In this document: positions 35,371 to 44,421 of the stretch, in pieces
Numbering within the stretch: the first letter of the stretch is position 1
How the letters are laid out: each line of letters begins with the position of its first letter
From: VXNJ01 sp965249595
GTDB taxonomy: Bacteria > Chloroflexota > UBA11872 > VXNJ01
Reading direction: 5' to 3'
DNA length: 64,000 bases
NCBI GenBank assembly: GCA_965249595.1
Contig: OZ252242.1
Coordinates: 1,364,001-1,428,000 of the forward strand
Notes under the pieces: model-generated
Seen by the model: the letters and a program-made list of their open reading frames with translations, nothing else
Told to the model about the DNA's origin: nothing
Database searches by the model: none
Program-made: the position numbers and the translations under genes

Positions 35371-36675
35371 TCAGCCAACCGCGAGCCGGCGGAGCGTTGG
35401 GAAGAAATCAGGATAGGAGATGGCGACCGATTCGGCGCCGCGAATCGAACTTTCTCCCGTGGCGATGCTGGCGGCAACCGCCATCGCCATCGCCACTCGG
35501 TGATCGCCGAAGGAATCGACCACCGCTCCGTGCAGCGGAGTCGGGCCCTCGATGACCATGCCGTCGGCGGCAGCGACGATATTGGCGCCCATGGCCCTTA
35601 GATTGACCACCGTGGCTTCGATGCGGTCCGATTCCTTCACCCGCAATTCGGCGGCATCACTGATCACGGTCCGCCCGCGCGCCTGGGTGGCGGCCACCGC
35701 CAGAACCGGCAGTTCGTCCATGAGTAGCGGGACCTCCGCCCCGGCAATTTCGGCGGCCAAGAGATCAGAGGAGCCAACCGTCAGATCGCCGGCCGGTTCG
35801 GCATGCCCGTCGGCCGGTGTCATCTCAATCCGTGCCCCCATCCGCCTTAGCACCTCAAGGGCCGCGGCGCGGGTCGGATTCAAGCCGACGTTGGCGATGG
35901 AGAGGTGGGCATCGGGATGAACGCAACCGAGGACCAGCCAAAATGCCGCCGAGGAGAAGTCGCCCGGAACCGTAATGTCAATCGGCGATAGCTCGCTTGC
36001 GCCATCAATGGAAACCGTCGCGCCGTCAACTTCGACAGCCGCCCCCATCGCCGCCAGCATCCTTTCGGTGTGATCGCGCGAGCGAGCCGGCTGCCTGATC
36101 ATGGTCTGTCCGGCAGCGGCCAGTCCGGCGATCAGCAGCGCGCTCTTGACCTGGGCCGAGGCCACCGCAACATCAAGGTCGCGGCCCTGCAGGCGACGAC
36201 CGACGACCGCCAGCGGCGCCCGCGTAGACCCGGCCCGACCGTAGATCTGCGCGCCCAGCTGCCGCAGCGGCTCGGCCACCCGGCCCATCGGGCGATTGGA
36301 AAGCGAGCCATCACCGGTGATGACCGTAAAGAAATCGGTGCCGGCGAGCAATCCCAGCAACAACCGCATGGTGGTGCCTGAATTGCCGCAGTCGATCGGC
36401 CCGCCGGGCTCTTTTAGTTCAGCCCAGCCCGGGCTGGCCAGCCGGACGGTGCTGCCTTCGATCTGGACTGATGCCCCCAGCGCCCTGATGGCGCCGATCG
36501 TGGAAAGGCAATCGCCGCCCAATCCGGCGCCGCGCACCACGGCCTGCCCTTTGGCTAAGGTGTTAAGCAGGACCGCCCGATGGGTTATTGATTTGTCGCC
36601 GGGGACGCTGAGGCGACCCCGCAACTGGCCGGGCCGGGCGACCTCGATCGACCCGGTCCCCGCGGGCGCTGTCAA
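35371..36675 (-). CDS. aroA: 5-enolpyruvylshikimate-3-phosphate synthase
   Basis: 434 aa; joins shikimate-3-phosphate and PEP. The LSVPGDKSITHRAVLLNTLA start carries the Lys/Ser phosphate site, given here as PGDKSITHRA. DCGNSGTTMRLLLG is the PEP site, STRAPLAV and SAQVKSALLIAGL follow, then RVKESDR and GDHRVAMAMAVAA. The GDGSLSNRPMGR segment is also normal. Residue context at NSGTTMR does not obviously match the glyphosate-tolerant class. It overlaps the aroF end by 4 bp (ATGA). Confidence 0.96.
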   Translation of the reverse strand: MTAPAGTGSIEVARPGQLRGRLSVPGDKSITHRAVLLNTLAKGQAVVRGAGLGGDCLSTIGAIRALGASVQIEGSTVRLASPGWAELKEPGGPIDCGNSGTTMRLLLGLLAGTDFFTVITGDGSLSNRPMGRVAEPLRQLGAQIYGRAGSTRAPLAVVGRRLQGRDLDVAVASAQVKSALLIAGLAAAGQTMIRQPARSRDHTERMLAAMGAAVEVDGATVSIDGASELSPIDITVPGDFSSAAFWLVLGCVHPDAHLSIANVGLNPTRAAALEVLRRMGARIEMTPADGHAEPAGDLTVGSSDLLAAEIAGAEVPLLMDELPVLAVAATQARGRTVISDAAELRVKESDRIEATVVNLRAMGANIVAAADGMVIEGPTPLHGAVVDSFGDHRVAMAMAVAASIATGESSIRGAESVAISYPDFFPTLRRLAVG

Positions 36676-37709
36676 GCCGTCGTGAGCAATGGTTCGCGCA
36701 GCGGTCGTCCCAGGGCCTTGGCCATCCCTCGCAATCGCACCATTGCTTCGTCGAAATTTGCAAAGGTGAGACTTTGCGGTCCATCACATATCGCGTGATC
36801 GGGTTCGGGATGGACCTCCAACATCGCACCGTCGGCGCCAGCGGCGATTCCGGCCAGGGTCAGGGCCTCGACCAAGTACCACTTGCCGGTGCCGTGCGCC
36901 GGATCGATGATCACCGGGAGGTGGGAGAGGCGCTTGGCCATGGCCACTGCGGCCACGTCCTGGGTGGCGCGGGTGGACGTTTCGAAAGTCCGGATGCCGC
37001 GTTCGCAAAGCAGGACGTTGGGATTACCGGCCGACATAACGTACTCGGCCGACAGCAACCACTCCTCGATCGTTGACGACGGGCCGCGTTTGACCATCAC
37101 CGCCCGGCCGCTCCGGCCGGCCTCTTTCAGCAGCGGGAAGTTCTGCGAATTGCGGGCGCCGATCTGGAGGATATCGGTGTACTGCGAAACCAGTTCGACT
37201 CGCCCGGGCTCCATCACCTCGGTAATCGTCGGCAGGTCATATTCTTCGGATGCTTCTTTGAGTAATTCCAGTCCGGCAACCTCAAGACCCTGGAAGCTGT
37301 ACGGGGAAGTGCGCGGCTTGTAAGCGCCGCCCCGCAGCACGGTGGCACCGGCAGCCTTGACCGCCGCCGCGGTGGAAAAAAGTTGCTCACGCGTCTCGAT
37401 CGTGCAGGGCCCGGCAATCATGGTGATGCCGGATCCCCCGAAAGTCGCATCGCCAACGTCAAATACCGTGTCATCGCGGCCGTCGCCGCGCCCGACCATT
37501 GTGTAAGGGCGGCCGATCCGGATCACCCGATCGACGCCGGAGAACACGGCCATCTGTTCGCGGAAAGCCTCGGACGGGTTGCCGATGACCCCGACTATGA
37601 CGATGTTTTCGCCCTTGATACGGTGGGCCCCGAGGCCCTCCTCGCGAACGCGTTCTTCGATTCTTGCAATGCCGGAGTCATCGACTCCTGGCTTGGTGAC
37701 TATTACCAT
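36672..37709 (-). CDS. aroF: 3-deoxy-7-phosphoheptulonate (DAHP) synthase, type I-beta
   Basis: 345 aa; first step of the shikimate pathway, from PEP and erythrose-4-phosphate. An N-terminal ferredoxin-like regulatory domain (about 1-70, VIVTKPGVDD ... IVIVGVIG) precedes the barrel, as in the Thermotoga-type enzymes that are feedback-inhibited through this domain. Core motifs are MIAGPCTIE with the metal-binding Cys, RGGAYKPRTSPYSFQG, VKRGPSSTIEEWL, LCERGIRTFE, DPAHGTGKW and LEVHPEPDHAICDG. It is the first gene of the aro operon. The ATG at 37709 is preceded by a purine-rich but weak ribosome site. Confidence 0.96.
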   Translation of the reverse strand: MVIVTKPGVDDSGIARIEERVREEGLGAHRIKGENIVIVGVIGNPSEAFREQMAVFSGVDRVIRIGRPYTMVGRGDGRDDTVFDVGDATFGGSGITMIAGPCTIETREQLFSTAAAVKAAGATVLRGGAYKPRTSPYSFQGLEVAGLELLKEASEEYDLPTITEVMEPGRVELVSQYTDILQIGARNSQNFPLLKEAGRSGRAVMVKRGPSSTIEEWLLSAEYVMSAGNPNVLLCERGIRTFETSTRATQDVAAVAMAKRLSHLPVIIDPAHGTGKWYLVEALTLAGIAAGADGAMLEVHPEPDHAICDGPQSLTFANFDEAMVRLRGMAKALGRPLREPLLTTA

Positions 37710-37768
37710 CTTTTTTTGCTTTTCTTTCTATCTGTTAGATCGGTTTGGAATTGGCAGTCTTTGGCATT

Positions 37769-37891
37769 TCATATACCGGATCCGGCTGCCCAAATTGTGA
37801 AGAAATAAAAAAAGCAGAGGCTCAACCTCTGCTCGGCCGGTGTCGTGGGTCGGGTCGCTACAAGCGCATGCCGGCCGGTCGCACCGGCCAT
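37769..37891 (-). CDS. Possible small leader peptide with aromatic cluster (40 aa)
   Basis: ATG at 37891, stop TGA at 37769-37771. The frame crosses the intrinsic terminator. Its U-tract encodes Phe-Phe-Tyr-Phe-Phe, and a Trp follows three residues later. Aromatic-rich leader peptides control Phe/Trp operons elsewhere, but there the codons precede the terminator. No good ribosome site is seen. A U-tract encodes Phe by chance, so this may be coincidence. Confidence 0.2.
   Translation of the reverse strand: MAGATGRHALVATRPTTPAEQRLSLCFFYFFTIWAAGSGI
37798..37833 (-). terminator. Intrinsic terminator upstream of aroF
   Basis: On the minus strand an 8 bp stem AGCAGAGG/CCTCTGCT with loop TTGAG is followed by TTTTTTTATTTCTTC. 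This is the best rho-independent terminator in the window. It points toward aroF, about 90 bp before its start. Confidence 0.85.
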
Positions 37892-37984
37892 CTAAACGCG
37901 AACCGCAAACTGCGATGGATCAAGAACCTAACTCCCAATCAATTGATCGAACTAATCACCGCTAGCAGAATTATCCCTTAGTTA

Positions 37985-39376
37985 CTAGGTGGTGTTGGCG
38001 GCTGCCAATTGGGGCCGATTGGTGCTTGTTTTAGCTAGATCCGCGGCCGATCGACGCATATTGTCAATTGCCTGTGCTGCAGATTGCCGGCCCCAGAGGG
38101 CGTCGATCAATTCGTCTTGGCATCGGTGCTCCCATGCTCCAAACCACCGCTCCCAGAGTGAATCAACCGGGCGCGCGACGGCCAACTGGTTTGAGAGCAT
38201 GCTCAAGTCCATATGTTGGGCAAATGTGGCCCCCACGGTCGGATCTCTAAGCAGGCTGGGGTGGGCCGGCGGCAGACCGCCAACAACTGCGAAATGGCGC
38301 GGTCCCCACAGATTGCCGGTGCTGTCGCTGGCCCCCAGATGCAGCGCCAGCGGCGCGGCCGCGGGATTTACTTGGTTCTGCTGGGCCACCGCGAACAGCG
38401 GTGTCCAACAGACGGTTCCGGCGCCGGGCCGATCAATACCCGGCAGCGCGGCAAATCCTACCGGTTCGAACTGGTCTGAGGCGAGTATCTTGGCCATGTA
38501 AGACCCGACGATGGCGAACGAGTGCTCGCCGCGGCCGATGAGATCATAGCCGCGCGTGGCGAAATCGCCGTCGAGCGTGGCATCTTCAACCAGCCTTGCC
38601 CGCAACCAGGCCAATACATTGACGGCCATTTGGCTATCCGCCCCATCTTGATCAATGAGGGATGCCGCGGACGCACGGAGGAGTCCCCACCACGGCAGAT
38701 TGGCGTTGGCCTTGGGTGAAAAATTAAGCGCAATCGGGGTCCGAATTCCGAACTGAGTCTGTAGCTCGACGGCAAACGAAGCCAGTTCATCCAGGCTGCT
38801 CGGGGGACTTCCGCCGAGCAAGTCGAGATGGCGGCGGTTGTAGGCGAGCAACATTACATCGTGATAGTGAGGGATGCCGGCTGCCTGCCCGCCGGGATGA
38901 AATGTCCCGGCAACGGCACCGTCGAACATCGTGTTCCGCAATTGCTCGAACACCCCCGTGCGGCCCAGGCCGGTGATCATGCCGGCGTTGGCCCAGGCGC
39001 CCAAGTGGCCCTCGCGAACCTGAAAGACATCGGGCGCCTGACCGCTGCTGAAGCGATCCTCGATCGTGCGCTGGTAGTCACCCTCGATCTCGTCCCAAAC
39101 TGCCAGGAATGCGGGATTTTGCCGCACAAATTCCACGCAGGCCGGCTGCCCAACCCGACGACCGCCGGGGGCGGCCACATACATTGGCGGGATTCCCGAA
39201 CCGCCGAGCACCGCGGGTTCGGGAATGTCCTCGGTTGCGACCGGGGCCGCTGATTGCGGGGGAACTTCATCGGGTTGGCCGGGCGCGCAGCTGGCCAAGG
39301 CGCCACCGGCCAAAGCCGTCGCCAACGATAACACCGCCCGGCGGCGGCGCAGCAAGGGTGGGCCGAAAGTGGACAT
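37985..39376 (-). CDS. Extracellular solute-binding lipoprotein (family 1-like)
   Basis: About 463 aa from ATG 39376 (GTG 39406 gives 10 more residues). The signal is PLLRRRRAVLSLATALAGG followed by the lipobox LASC, so it is a lipoprotein with a twin-Arg-rich n-region. The mature part begins with a Pro/Ala-rich spacer. Features of ABC sugar-binding proteins follow: APDVFQVREGHLGAWANAGMI in part, GIPHYHDVMLLAYNRRHLD, and FAIVGSYMAKILASDQFEPVG. No ABC permease or ATPase gene is adjacent, so it is an orphan in this window. The ligand is unknown. It is divergent from lon. Confidence 0.78.
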   Translation of the reverse strand: MSTFGPPLLRRRRAVLSLATALAGGALASCAPGQPDEVPPQSAAPVATEDIPEPAVLGGSGIPPMYVAAPGGRRVGQPACVEFVRQNPAFLAVWDEIEGDYQRTIEDRFSSGQAPDVFQVREGHLGAWANAGMITGLGRTGVFEQLRNTMFDGAVAGTFHPGGQAAGIPHYHDVMLLAYNRRHLDLLGGSPPSSLDELASFAVELQTQFGIRTPIALNFSPKANANLPWWGLLRASAASLIDQDGADSQMAVNVLAWLRARLVEDATLDGDFATRGYDLIGRGEHSFAIVGSYMAKILASDQFEPVGFAALPGIDRPGAGTVCWTPLFAVAQQNQVNPAAAPLALHLGASDSTGNLWGPRHFAVVGGLPPAHPSLLRDPTVGATFAQHMDLSMLSNQLAVARPVDSLWERWFGAWEHRCQDELIDALWGRQSAAQAIDNMRRSAADLAKTSTNRPQLAAANTT

Positions 39377-39433
39377 CAGTGGCGATTGTAGTAATGATCT
39401 GACCACTAAACTGGCAATAACAATATCAGCACA

Positions 39434-39454
39434 CTTGACAATGGCACGCTCAAC
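39434..39454 (+). promoter_or_regulatory. HAIR-like HspR operator over the lon -35 box
   Basis: Inverted repeat CTTGACA-N7-GCTCAAC. The HspR-associated inverted repeat (HAIR) consensus is CTTGAGT-N7-ACTCAAG. Ten of 14 arm positions match, and the core TTGA-N11-TCAA spacing is exact. It overlaps the -35 element, where a bound repressor would block polymerase. An HspR homologue is encoded in the same gene run (45359-45760). Confidence 0.6.
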
Positions 39455-39463
39455 TAATACACT
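39435..39463 (+). promoter_or_regulatory. Sigma70-type promoter of the lon-dnaK operon
   Basis: A consensus -35 box TTGACA (39435-39440), 17 bp spacer and -10 box TACACT (39458-39463). Transcription would start near 39470, leaving a leader of about 55 bases before the lon ATG. This is the best-matching promoter I found in the window. Confidence 0.75.
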
Positions 39464-39526
39464 TGCCTGCGCTAGTTGGTGCAGACCGACAAGCGCAGTT
39501 CAGTGGGAAGAAAGATTCAACCCGAA

Positions 39527-41929
39527 ATGAGTGCCGCAAAGGACTCGACGGTGTCCGCGCCCGAACCGTTGGCCGCGGATGCTGAATACCCGGTCATCGC
39601 CTTAACCGGCGATGTGGCTTTTCCTCGCGTCTCGCTGCCCCTGCAGCTAGATGACAAGGCCTCCATCTGGGCTCTCGACGAAGCAGCCCGTGGCGAGGGC
39701 AAGGTACTGCTGCTGCAGCGCGCCAATCGGCGCCGGCGCCGCAAACTTACCGCCGACGACTTTTGTGCGGTTGGAACCGTGTGCTCGGTGATGCGCCGCT
39801 ACTTGGTGCCGGCCGGCGGCTATTCGGTACTTTTTAAGGGCGAAGAGCGGGCCCAGATTTTGGCCATGGCCGATGACGGCGATGGCCGCATCGCGATGGT
39901 CGCGCCGCTCGCCGAACACGCCCGATCGGGCCCGGAGCTGGAAGCCCTGCGCCGAACGCTCTCCTCCCAGGTTCACGAATACGCCGAGAAAAGCAACCGC
40001 GTGCCGCCGGAGGTCGTTTCACTGGCCCGCCGCCTCACCCACCCGGGTTACCTGGCCGACCTGGCCGCCGCCAAGCTTATTGGCGATGCCGCCAACCGTC
40101 AGCTGCTGCTGGAAAACCTGGATGTCTACGACCGCCTCTACGAAGTTTCCAGCCTGCTGACCGGTTGGATCCGCACGCTGGATATCCGCTCGTCGATCCA
40201 TACCAAGATCCAGGACGGAATCGAGCAAGCTCAGCGCGATTACCACCTAAAGGAGCAGCTGCGCACCATCCAGCGCGAGCTTGGCATTGCCCACGCGGCC
40301 GGTGATGAGCGCGAAGAACTACTCGCCGCCGTCGCCGATTCGGGCATGCCGGAGACGGTTCGTGAGCGTGTGGTCAAAGAAGTGGAACGCCTGGAAGGGA
40401 TTCCGTCGGCGTCGCCGGAGATTGCGGTGGTGCGAAATTACATCGACACCCTTCTCGATCTGCCGTGGCAGTCGGAAGACGAGCCGGTCCGGCGTAGGGT
40501 TTCGCTCAATCGTTGCCGGCAGGTGCTCGATACCCATCACTTTGGACTCCAGGAAGTAAAAAACCGGGTCATGGAGTACTTGGCGGTTCGCTCCTTGACC
40601 GACGAATCGCAAAGTCCCATCCTCTGCCTCGTCGGACCGCCGGGCGTGGGCAAAACATCGCTCGGACGGTCGATCGCCTCCGCCCTGCGCCGCCGGTTTG
40701 TGCGCATATCGCTAGGCGGATTGCGCGATGAAGCTGAAATTCGTGGCCATCGCCGCACCTATGTCGGGGCGATGCCCGGTCGCATCATTCAGGGCATGGC
40801 GCGGGCCGACGTGGTCGATCCGGTCTTCGTGCTCGACGAAGTCGACAAGATAGGTCGCGACTTTCGTGGCGACCCCTCGTCGGCCCTGCTTGAGGTGCTA
40901 GACCCCGCCACCAATCACGAGTTTTCCGACCACTATCTAGAGGTCGGCTACGACCTTTCAAAGGTCATGTTCTTACTCACCGCCAATTACGAGGAAGGCA
41001 TCCCGCCGACCCTGCGCGACCGCTTGGAGATCATCCGGTTGGAAGGGTACACGGCGCACGAGAAATTGCAAATAGCACGGCTTCATTTGATGCCCCGCCA
41101 GCTCAAGGAGCATGGCCTGGTGGCCCCGGGCCAAAAATCGACTTCGCGCCCGCAGCTTGATCTGCGGGACGAGGCGATTGCGGCGATCGTGCGCGATCAC
41201 ACCCGCGAGGCCGGAGTGCGTGAACTTGAACGCAAACTGGCTGCCGTTTGCCGCAAGATGGCCCATCGCTGCGCGGAGTTGAGTGATCCAGCGGCCGCCG
41301 TTGAAGTGGTAACGGCCGCCGAATTAAATAATCTCTTGGGCCCGGCCCGATTCATCGACCGGCCGCATCGCGGCGAGGACCTGGTGGGCGTCGTCAATGG
41401 ATTGGCGGTTACCAGTTTTGGCGGTGAATTGTTGCCGGTGGAGGCGGCCTGGGCGCGCGGGAAGCGCAAATTCCTCTGCACCGGCAATCTCGGCGATGTG
41501 ATGAACGAGTCGGCCCGGGCGGCCCTCTCCTACGTCGAATATCACGCCAAGACCATGGGATACCAACCTAACGTGTTCGAAAAGTCCTACATTCATCTCC
41601 ATGTGCCTGAGGGTGCGGTACCCAAAGACGGCCCCTCGGCCGGCATCGCCATGGGCACGGCGCTGGCATCGGCCCTGCTCGGGCGCAGCGTGCGCGGCGA
41701 CATGGCAATGACCGGTGAGGTGACCATTCGTGGTCGGGTGCTGGCAATTGGCGGCGTCAAGGAAAAGGTGCTGGCCGCCGAGCGGCATGGTATTCGGCGG
41801 GTCATCCTGCCAAACGAAAACCGCCACGACGTGAACGAGATTCCCGCCGACGTGCGGCAGCGCCTCGATTTCATATTTGTTGATTCGATGGATCAGGTCC
41901 TAACCGCCGCCCTGGCGCCGGCACCATGA
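39527..41929 (+). CDS. lon: ATP-dependent protease Lon
   Basis: About 800 aa. It has an N-terminal LON substrate-binding domain (PVIALTGDVAFPRVSLPL onward), a coiled-coil linker (YHLKEQLRTIQRELG), and an AAA+ domain with Walker A GPPGVGKTSLG and Walker B VFVLDEVDKIG. The S16 protease domain has catalytic Ser about 704 (PKDGPSAGIA) and Lys about 745 (GGVKEKVLAA). It degrades misfolded and regulatory proteins in the cytoplasm. ATG 39527 was preferred over in-frame TTG 39476, which lies almost at the predicted transcription start. It heads a run of stress genes under a HAIR-bearing promoter; HspR control of lon is known in Streptomyces. Confidence 0.96.
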   Translation: MSAAKDSTVSAPEPLAADAEYPVIALTGDVAFPRVSLPLQLDDKASIWALDEAARGEGKVLLLQRANRRRRRKLTADDFCAVGTVCSVMRRYLVPAGGYSVLFKGEERAQILAMADDGDGRIAMVAPLAEHARSGPELEALRRTLSSQVHEYAEKSNRVPPEVVSLARRLTHPGYLADLAAAKLIGDAANRQLLLENLDVYDRLYEVSSLLTGWIRTLDIRSSIHTKIQDGIEQAQRDYHLKEQLRTIQRELGIAHAAGDEREELLAAVADSGMPETVRERVVKEVERLEGIPSASPEIAVVRNYIDTLLDLPWQSEDEPVRRRVSLNRCRQVLDTHHFGLQEVKNRVMEYLAVRSLTDESQSPILCLVGPPGVGKTSLGRSIASALRRRFVRISLGGLRDEAEIRGHRRTYVGAMPGRIIQGMARADVVDPVFVLDEVDKIGRDFRGDPSSALLEVLDPATNHEFSDHYLEVGYDLSKVMFLLTANYEEGIPPTLRDRLEIIRLEGYTAHEKLQIARLHLMPRQLKEHGLVAPGQKSTSRPQLDLRDEAIAAIVRDHTREAGVRELERKLAAVCRKMAHRCAELSDPAAAVEVVTAAELNNLLGPARFIDRPHRGEDLVGVVNGLAVTSFGGELLPVEAAWARGKRKFLCTGNLGDVMNESARAALSYVEYHAKTMGYQPNVFEKSYIHLHVPEGAVPKDGPSAGIAMGTALASALLGRSVRGDMAMTGEVTIRGRVLAIGGVKEKVLAAERHGIRRVILPNENRHDVNEIPADVRQRLDFIFVDSMDQVLTAALAPAP

Positions 41930-42004
41930 GTAAATCGACTTCCATATTCGCAATCAATCCGTCGAGTTTCAAGCGCGGCGAAACCCGAAAGGTGAACTAA
42001 AAAG

Positions 42005-43939
42005 ATGGCAAAGGTTGTTGGCATTGACCTTGGCACCACAAACTCGGTGGTGGCTTTCATGGAAGCCGGCCAACCGACGGTGATAACCAACGTCGAGGGC
42101 GCCCGCACGACACCATCGGTGGTGGCGTATTCCAAATCCGGCGAGCGCCTAGTGGGCCAGCTGGCGCGTCGCCAGAGTGTCTTAAATCCCGGCAATACCA
42201 TCTACTCAGCGAAACGTTTTGTGGGTCGCCATTTTGACGAGGTCGCCAGCGAACGCGACTCGGTCTCGTTCGAGATCGTGGAAGGCAAGAACGGCGAGGC
42301 CCGGATCCGCATTCCGCAGATTAAAGACGACGTCACGCCGGAGGAGATTTCGGCGATGGTGCTGCAAAAGCTTAAAGCCGACGCCGAGGAATATTTGGGC
42401 GAGGAAGTAAAGCAAGCGGTCATCACCGTTCCGGCCTATTTCAACGATTCGCAACGCCAGGCAACCAAGAACGCCGGCACCGTCGCCGGCCTTGACGTCC
42501 TGCGCATCATCAACGAGCCGACCGCGGCCTCGCTGGCCTACGGATTGGAGAAAAAGAGCGCCGAAACGATCCTGGTCTGGGACCTGGGCGGGGGGACATT
42601 CGATGTCTCCGTGCTAGAGGTTGGCGACGGGGTTTTTGAAGTTCGGGCCACCAACGGTGATACGCACCTGGGCGGTGACGATTACGACCAGCGAATCGTT
42701 ACCCACCTGGTTGAGGAATTCAAGCGCGACCAGGGCATCGACCTCAAAGCCGACCCCCAGGCCCTGCAGCGGTTGGTGGAGGCGGCCGAAAAGGCAAAAG
42801 TGGAACTTTCCACCACCCCCCAGACCGAAATCAATCTGCCGTTTATCACCGCCGACCAGACCGGCCCCAAACACCTTGCCCTAACGCTCACGCGGGCCCG
42901 TTTCGAAGAACTGATCGACCGCCTCAATCAACGCATGGTGGGTCCGTTTCAAAAAGCCCTGCGTGATGCCGGCATTTCACCGGACCAGCTCGACGAGGTG
43001 GTGATGGTGGGCGGGTCCACCCGCATGCCCTCGGTCCAGCAACTGGTTGCCAAACTCACCGGCAAAGAACCAAACCGGTCGGTCAACCCCGACGAGGTGG
43101 TTGCCATCGGGGCCGCGATTCAAGCCGGCATCATAACCGGCGACGTGCGCGACGTGGTGCTGCTAGACGTCACCCCGCTCTCGCTGGGGCTGGAGACGTT
43201 GGGGTCGGTAATGACCTCCCTGATTGAGCGCAACACGACAATCCCGACTTCAAAGACCGAAATCTTCTCCACCGCCGAGGATGGGCAGACCGCCGTCGAT
43301 ATCCACGTGATCCAGGGCGAACGGACGATGGCCAGCGACAACATGACGCTCGGTCGCTTCCGGCTAGAAGGGATTCCGCCGGCACCGCGCGGGGTACCCC
43401 AGATTGAGGTCACGTTCGACATCGATGTCAACGGAATAGTCAATGTCAAGGCCAAGGACACCGGAACCGGCAAAGAGCAGAAGATCACCATCACGGCCTC
43501 GACAAACCTTGACCAGGACCAGATTGATGCGCTGGTAAAAGATGCCGAGCAGCATGCCAACGACGACCGCGAGCGGCGCGAATTGGCCGATCTGCGAAAC
43601 CAGGCTGACAGCGCTGCCTATCAGGCGGATCGGTTGGTGGCCGATAACAGCGACAAGCTTTCCGATAACGAGAAAGAGGAGCTGGTCGAGCAGGTCAAAT
43701 CGCTGCGCGCCCTCCTCGCCGAGGATGTTCCGGCGCTGGCCCAATTGCAGGAAGCGACCGAAGCCCTCACGCGCCTTCAACTGGAGGTAGGTCAACGCAT
43801 TTACCAATCGGCCGGCGCCGATGGCGATCAGTCCGCCGCGGCCGGCACCGCCGACGATGGCGATCAGTCCGACGACGATGTGGTTGACGCCGAGTTTTCC
43901 TCCGATGACTTTGCGCCTGCCGAAGAGGAGGGACGCTGA
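42005..43939 (+). CDS. dnaK: Chaperone DnaK (Hsp70)
   Basis: 644 aa. The nucleotide-binding domain starts KVVGIDLGTTNSVVAF and contains VWDLGGGTFDVS and VVMVGGSTRMPSVQ. The interdomain linker is VVLLDVTPLSLGLET, and the substrate-binding domain holds TTIPTSKTEIFSTAEDGQ. The tail is acidic and Asp/Ser-rich, ending in EEEGR. An AAAGGTGA site lies some 10 bases before the ATG. It follows lon by 75 bp, with no clear promoter or terminator between, so a lon transcript may continue into it. grpE begins 3 bases after its stop. It is the only dnaK in the window. Confidence 0.98.
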   Translation: MAKVVGIDLGTTNSVVAFMEAGQPTVITNVEGARTTPSVVAYSKSGERLVGQLARRQSVLNPGNTIYSAKRFVGRHFDEVASERDSVSFEIVEGKNGEARIRIPQIKDDVTPEEISAMVLQKLKADAEEYLGEEVKQAVITVPAYFNDSQRQATKNAGTVAGLDVLRIINEPTAASLAYGLEKKSAETILVWDLGGGTFDVSVLEVGDGVFEVRATNGDTHLGGDDYDQRIVTHLVEEFKRDQGIDLKADPQALQRLVEAAEKAKVELSTTPQTEINLPFITADQTGPKHLALTLTRARFEELIDRLNQRMVGPFQKALRDAGISPDQLDEVVMVGGSTRMPSVQQLVAKLTGKEPNRSVNPDEVVAIGAAIQAGIITGDVRDVVLLDVTPLSLGLETLGSVMTSLIERNTTIPTSKTEIFSTAEDGQTAVDIHVIQGERTMASDNMTLGRFRLEGIPPAPRGVPQIEVTFDIDVNGIVNVKAKDTGTGKEQKITITASTNLDQDQIDALVKDAEQHANDDRERRELADLRNQADSAAYQADRLVADNSDKLSDNEKEELVEQVKSLRALLAEDVPALAQLQEATEALTRLQLEVGQRIYQSAGADGDQSAAAGTADDGDQSDDDVVDAEFSSDDFAPAEEEGR

Positions 43940-43942
43940 TCA

Positions 43943-44419
43943 ATGAGTGACCAAAAGTCGCTCGATCGCGAGGTCGGCGGCGATGAGGTCAGCGCCGAAT
44001 TTGAGGCGCGCATCATGCGTATGCAGGCCGATCAAGAGAACCTTCTGCGGCGCGCCCGACGCCGCCAGGGGGAAGCGGTCGGCGCCGCCCGCAACAACGT
44101 CCTCTCGTCCCTGCTGCCGGTTCTTGACAGCTTTGACCTGGCCCTGGCGGCGGCCCCGGAACGCAATCAATTCGTCAACGGAATCGAGTTGGTGCGGGCC
44201 CAATTGCTCGAGGCCCTGCAGGGAGTGGGCTTGTCGGTGGTAGGGGCAACGGGCCAATTCGATCCGCGAATTCACGAGGTTGTCGCCTGTGTGGCCGATT
44301 CAAATGCCACGGAAGGGGAGATCGTAGATGTCCTGCGGACCGGTTACGAGGCCGCCGGCGTGGTGCTGCGGCCGGCCCAAGTAAGGGTCGCCGGTCCCGC
44401 TGTCGAGGTGGCCGAATAG
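43943..44419 (+). CDS. grpE: Nucleotide exchange factor GrpE (copy 1)
   Basis: 158 aa, short for GrpE. The N-terminal helix (EFEARIMRMQADQENLLRRARRR) forms the long coiled coil of the dimer, given here in part. LLPVLDSFDLALAA starts the four-helix region, and the beta domain contains GQFDPRIHEVVAC and DVLRTGYEAAGVVLRPAQVRV. The last is the usual GY-x-LR-PA-V motif. It promotes ADP release from DnaK. It sits between dnaK and dnaJ with 2-3 base gaps. A second grpE is found at 56246. Confidence 0.92.
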   Translation: MSDQKSLDREVGGDEVSAEFEARIMRMQADQENLLRRARRRQGEAVGAARNNVLSSLLPVLDSFDLALAAAPERNQFVNGIELVRAQLLEALQGVGLSVVGATGQFDPRIHEVVACVADSNATEGEIVDVLRTGYEAAGVVLRPAQVRVAGPAVEVAE

Positions 44420-44421
44420 CC

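Larger units (their letters stand above)
37710..37984 (-). promoter_or_regulatory. Long leader / intergenic region ahead of the aro operon
   Basis: 275 bp between the stop of the solute-binding lipoprotein and aroF, both on the minus strand. In minus-strand order it holds: a hairpin GGCCGGT/ACCGGCC (37873-37889), a second copy of ACCGGCC (about 37834-37840) that could pair with the same GGCCGGT, a classical intrinsic terminator (37798-37833), and about 90 bp up to aroF. The terminator may just end the upstream gene's transcript. The alternative pairing and an aromatic-rich small reading frame leave attenuation of the aro operon possible. Confidence 0.4.

Noticed and set aside
37710..37984. 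T-box riboswitch ahead of the aro operon
   Set aside because: No T-box consensus (AGGGTGGNACCGCG) is found on the minus strand; only simple hairpins and an intrinsic terminator are visible.
41930..42004. HAIR element directly before dnaK
   Set aside because: The gap has GTTTC/GAAAC but no TTGA-N11-TCAA pair; the only convincing site is ahead of lon.
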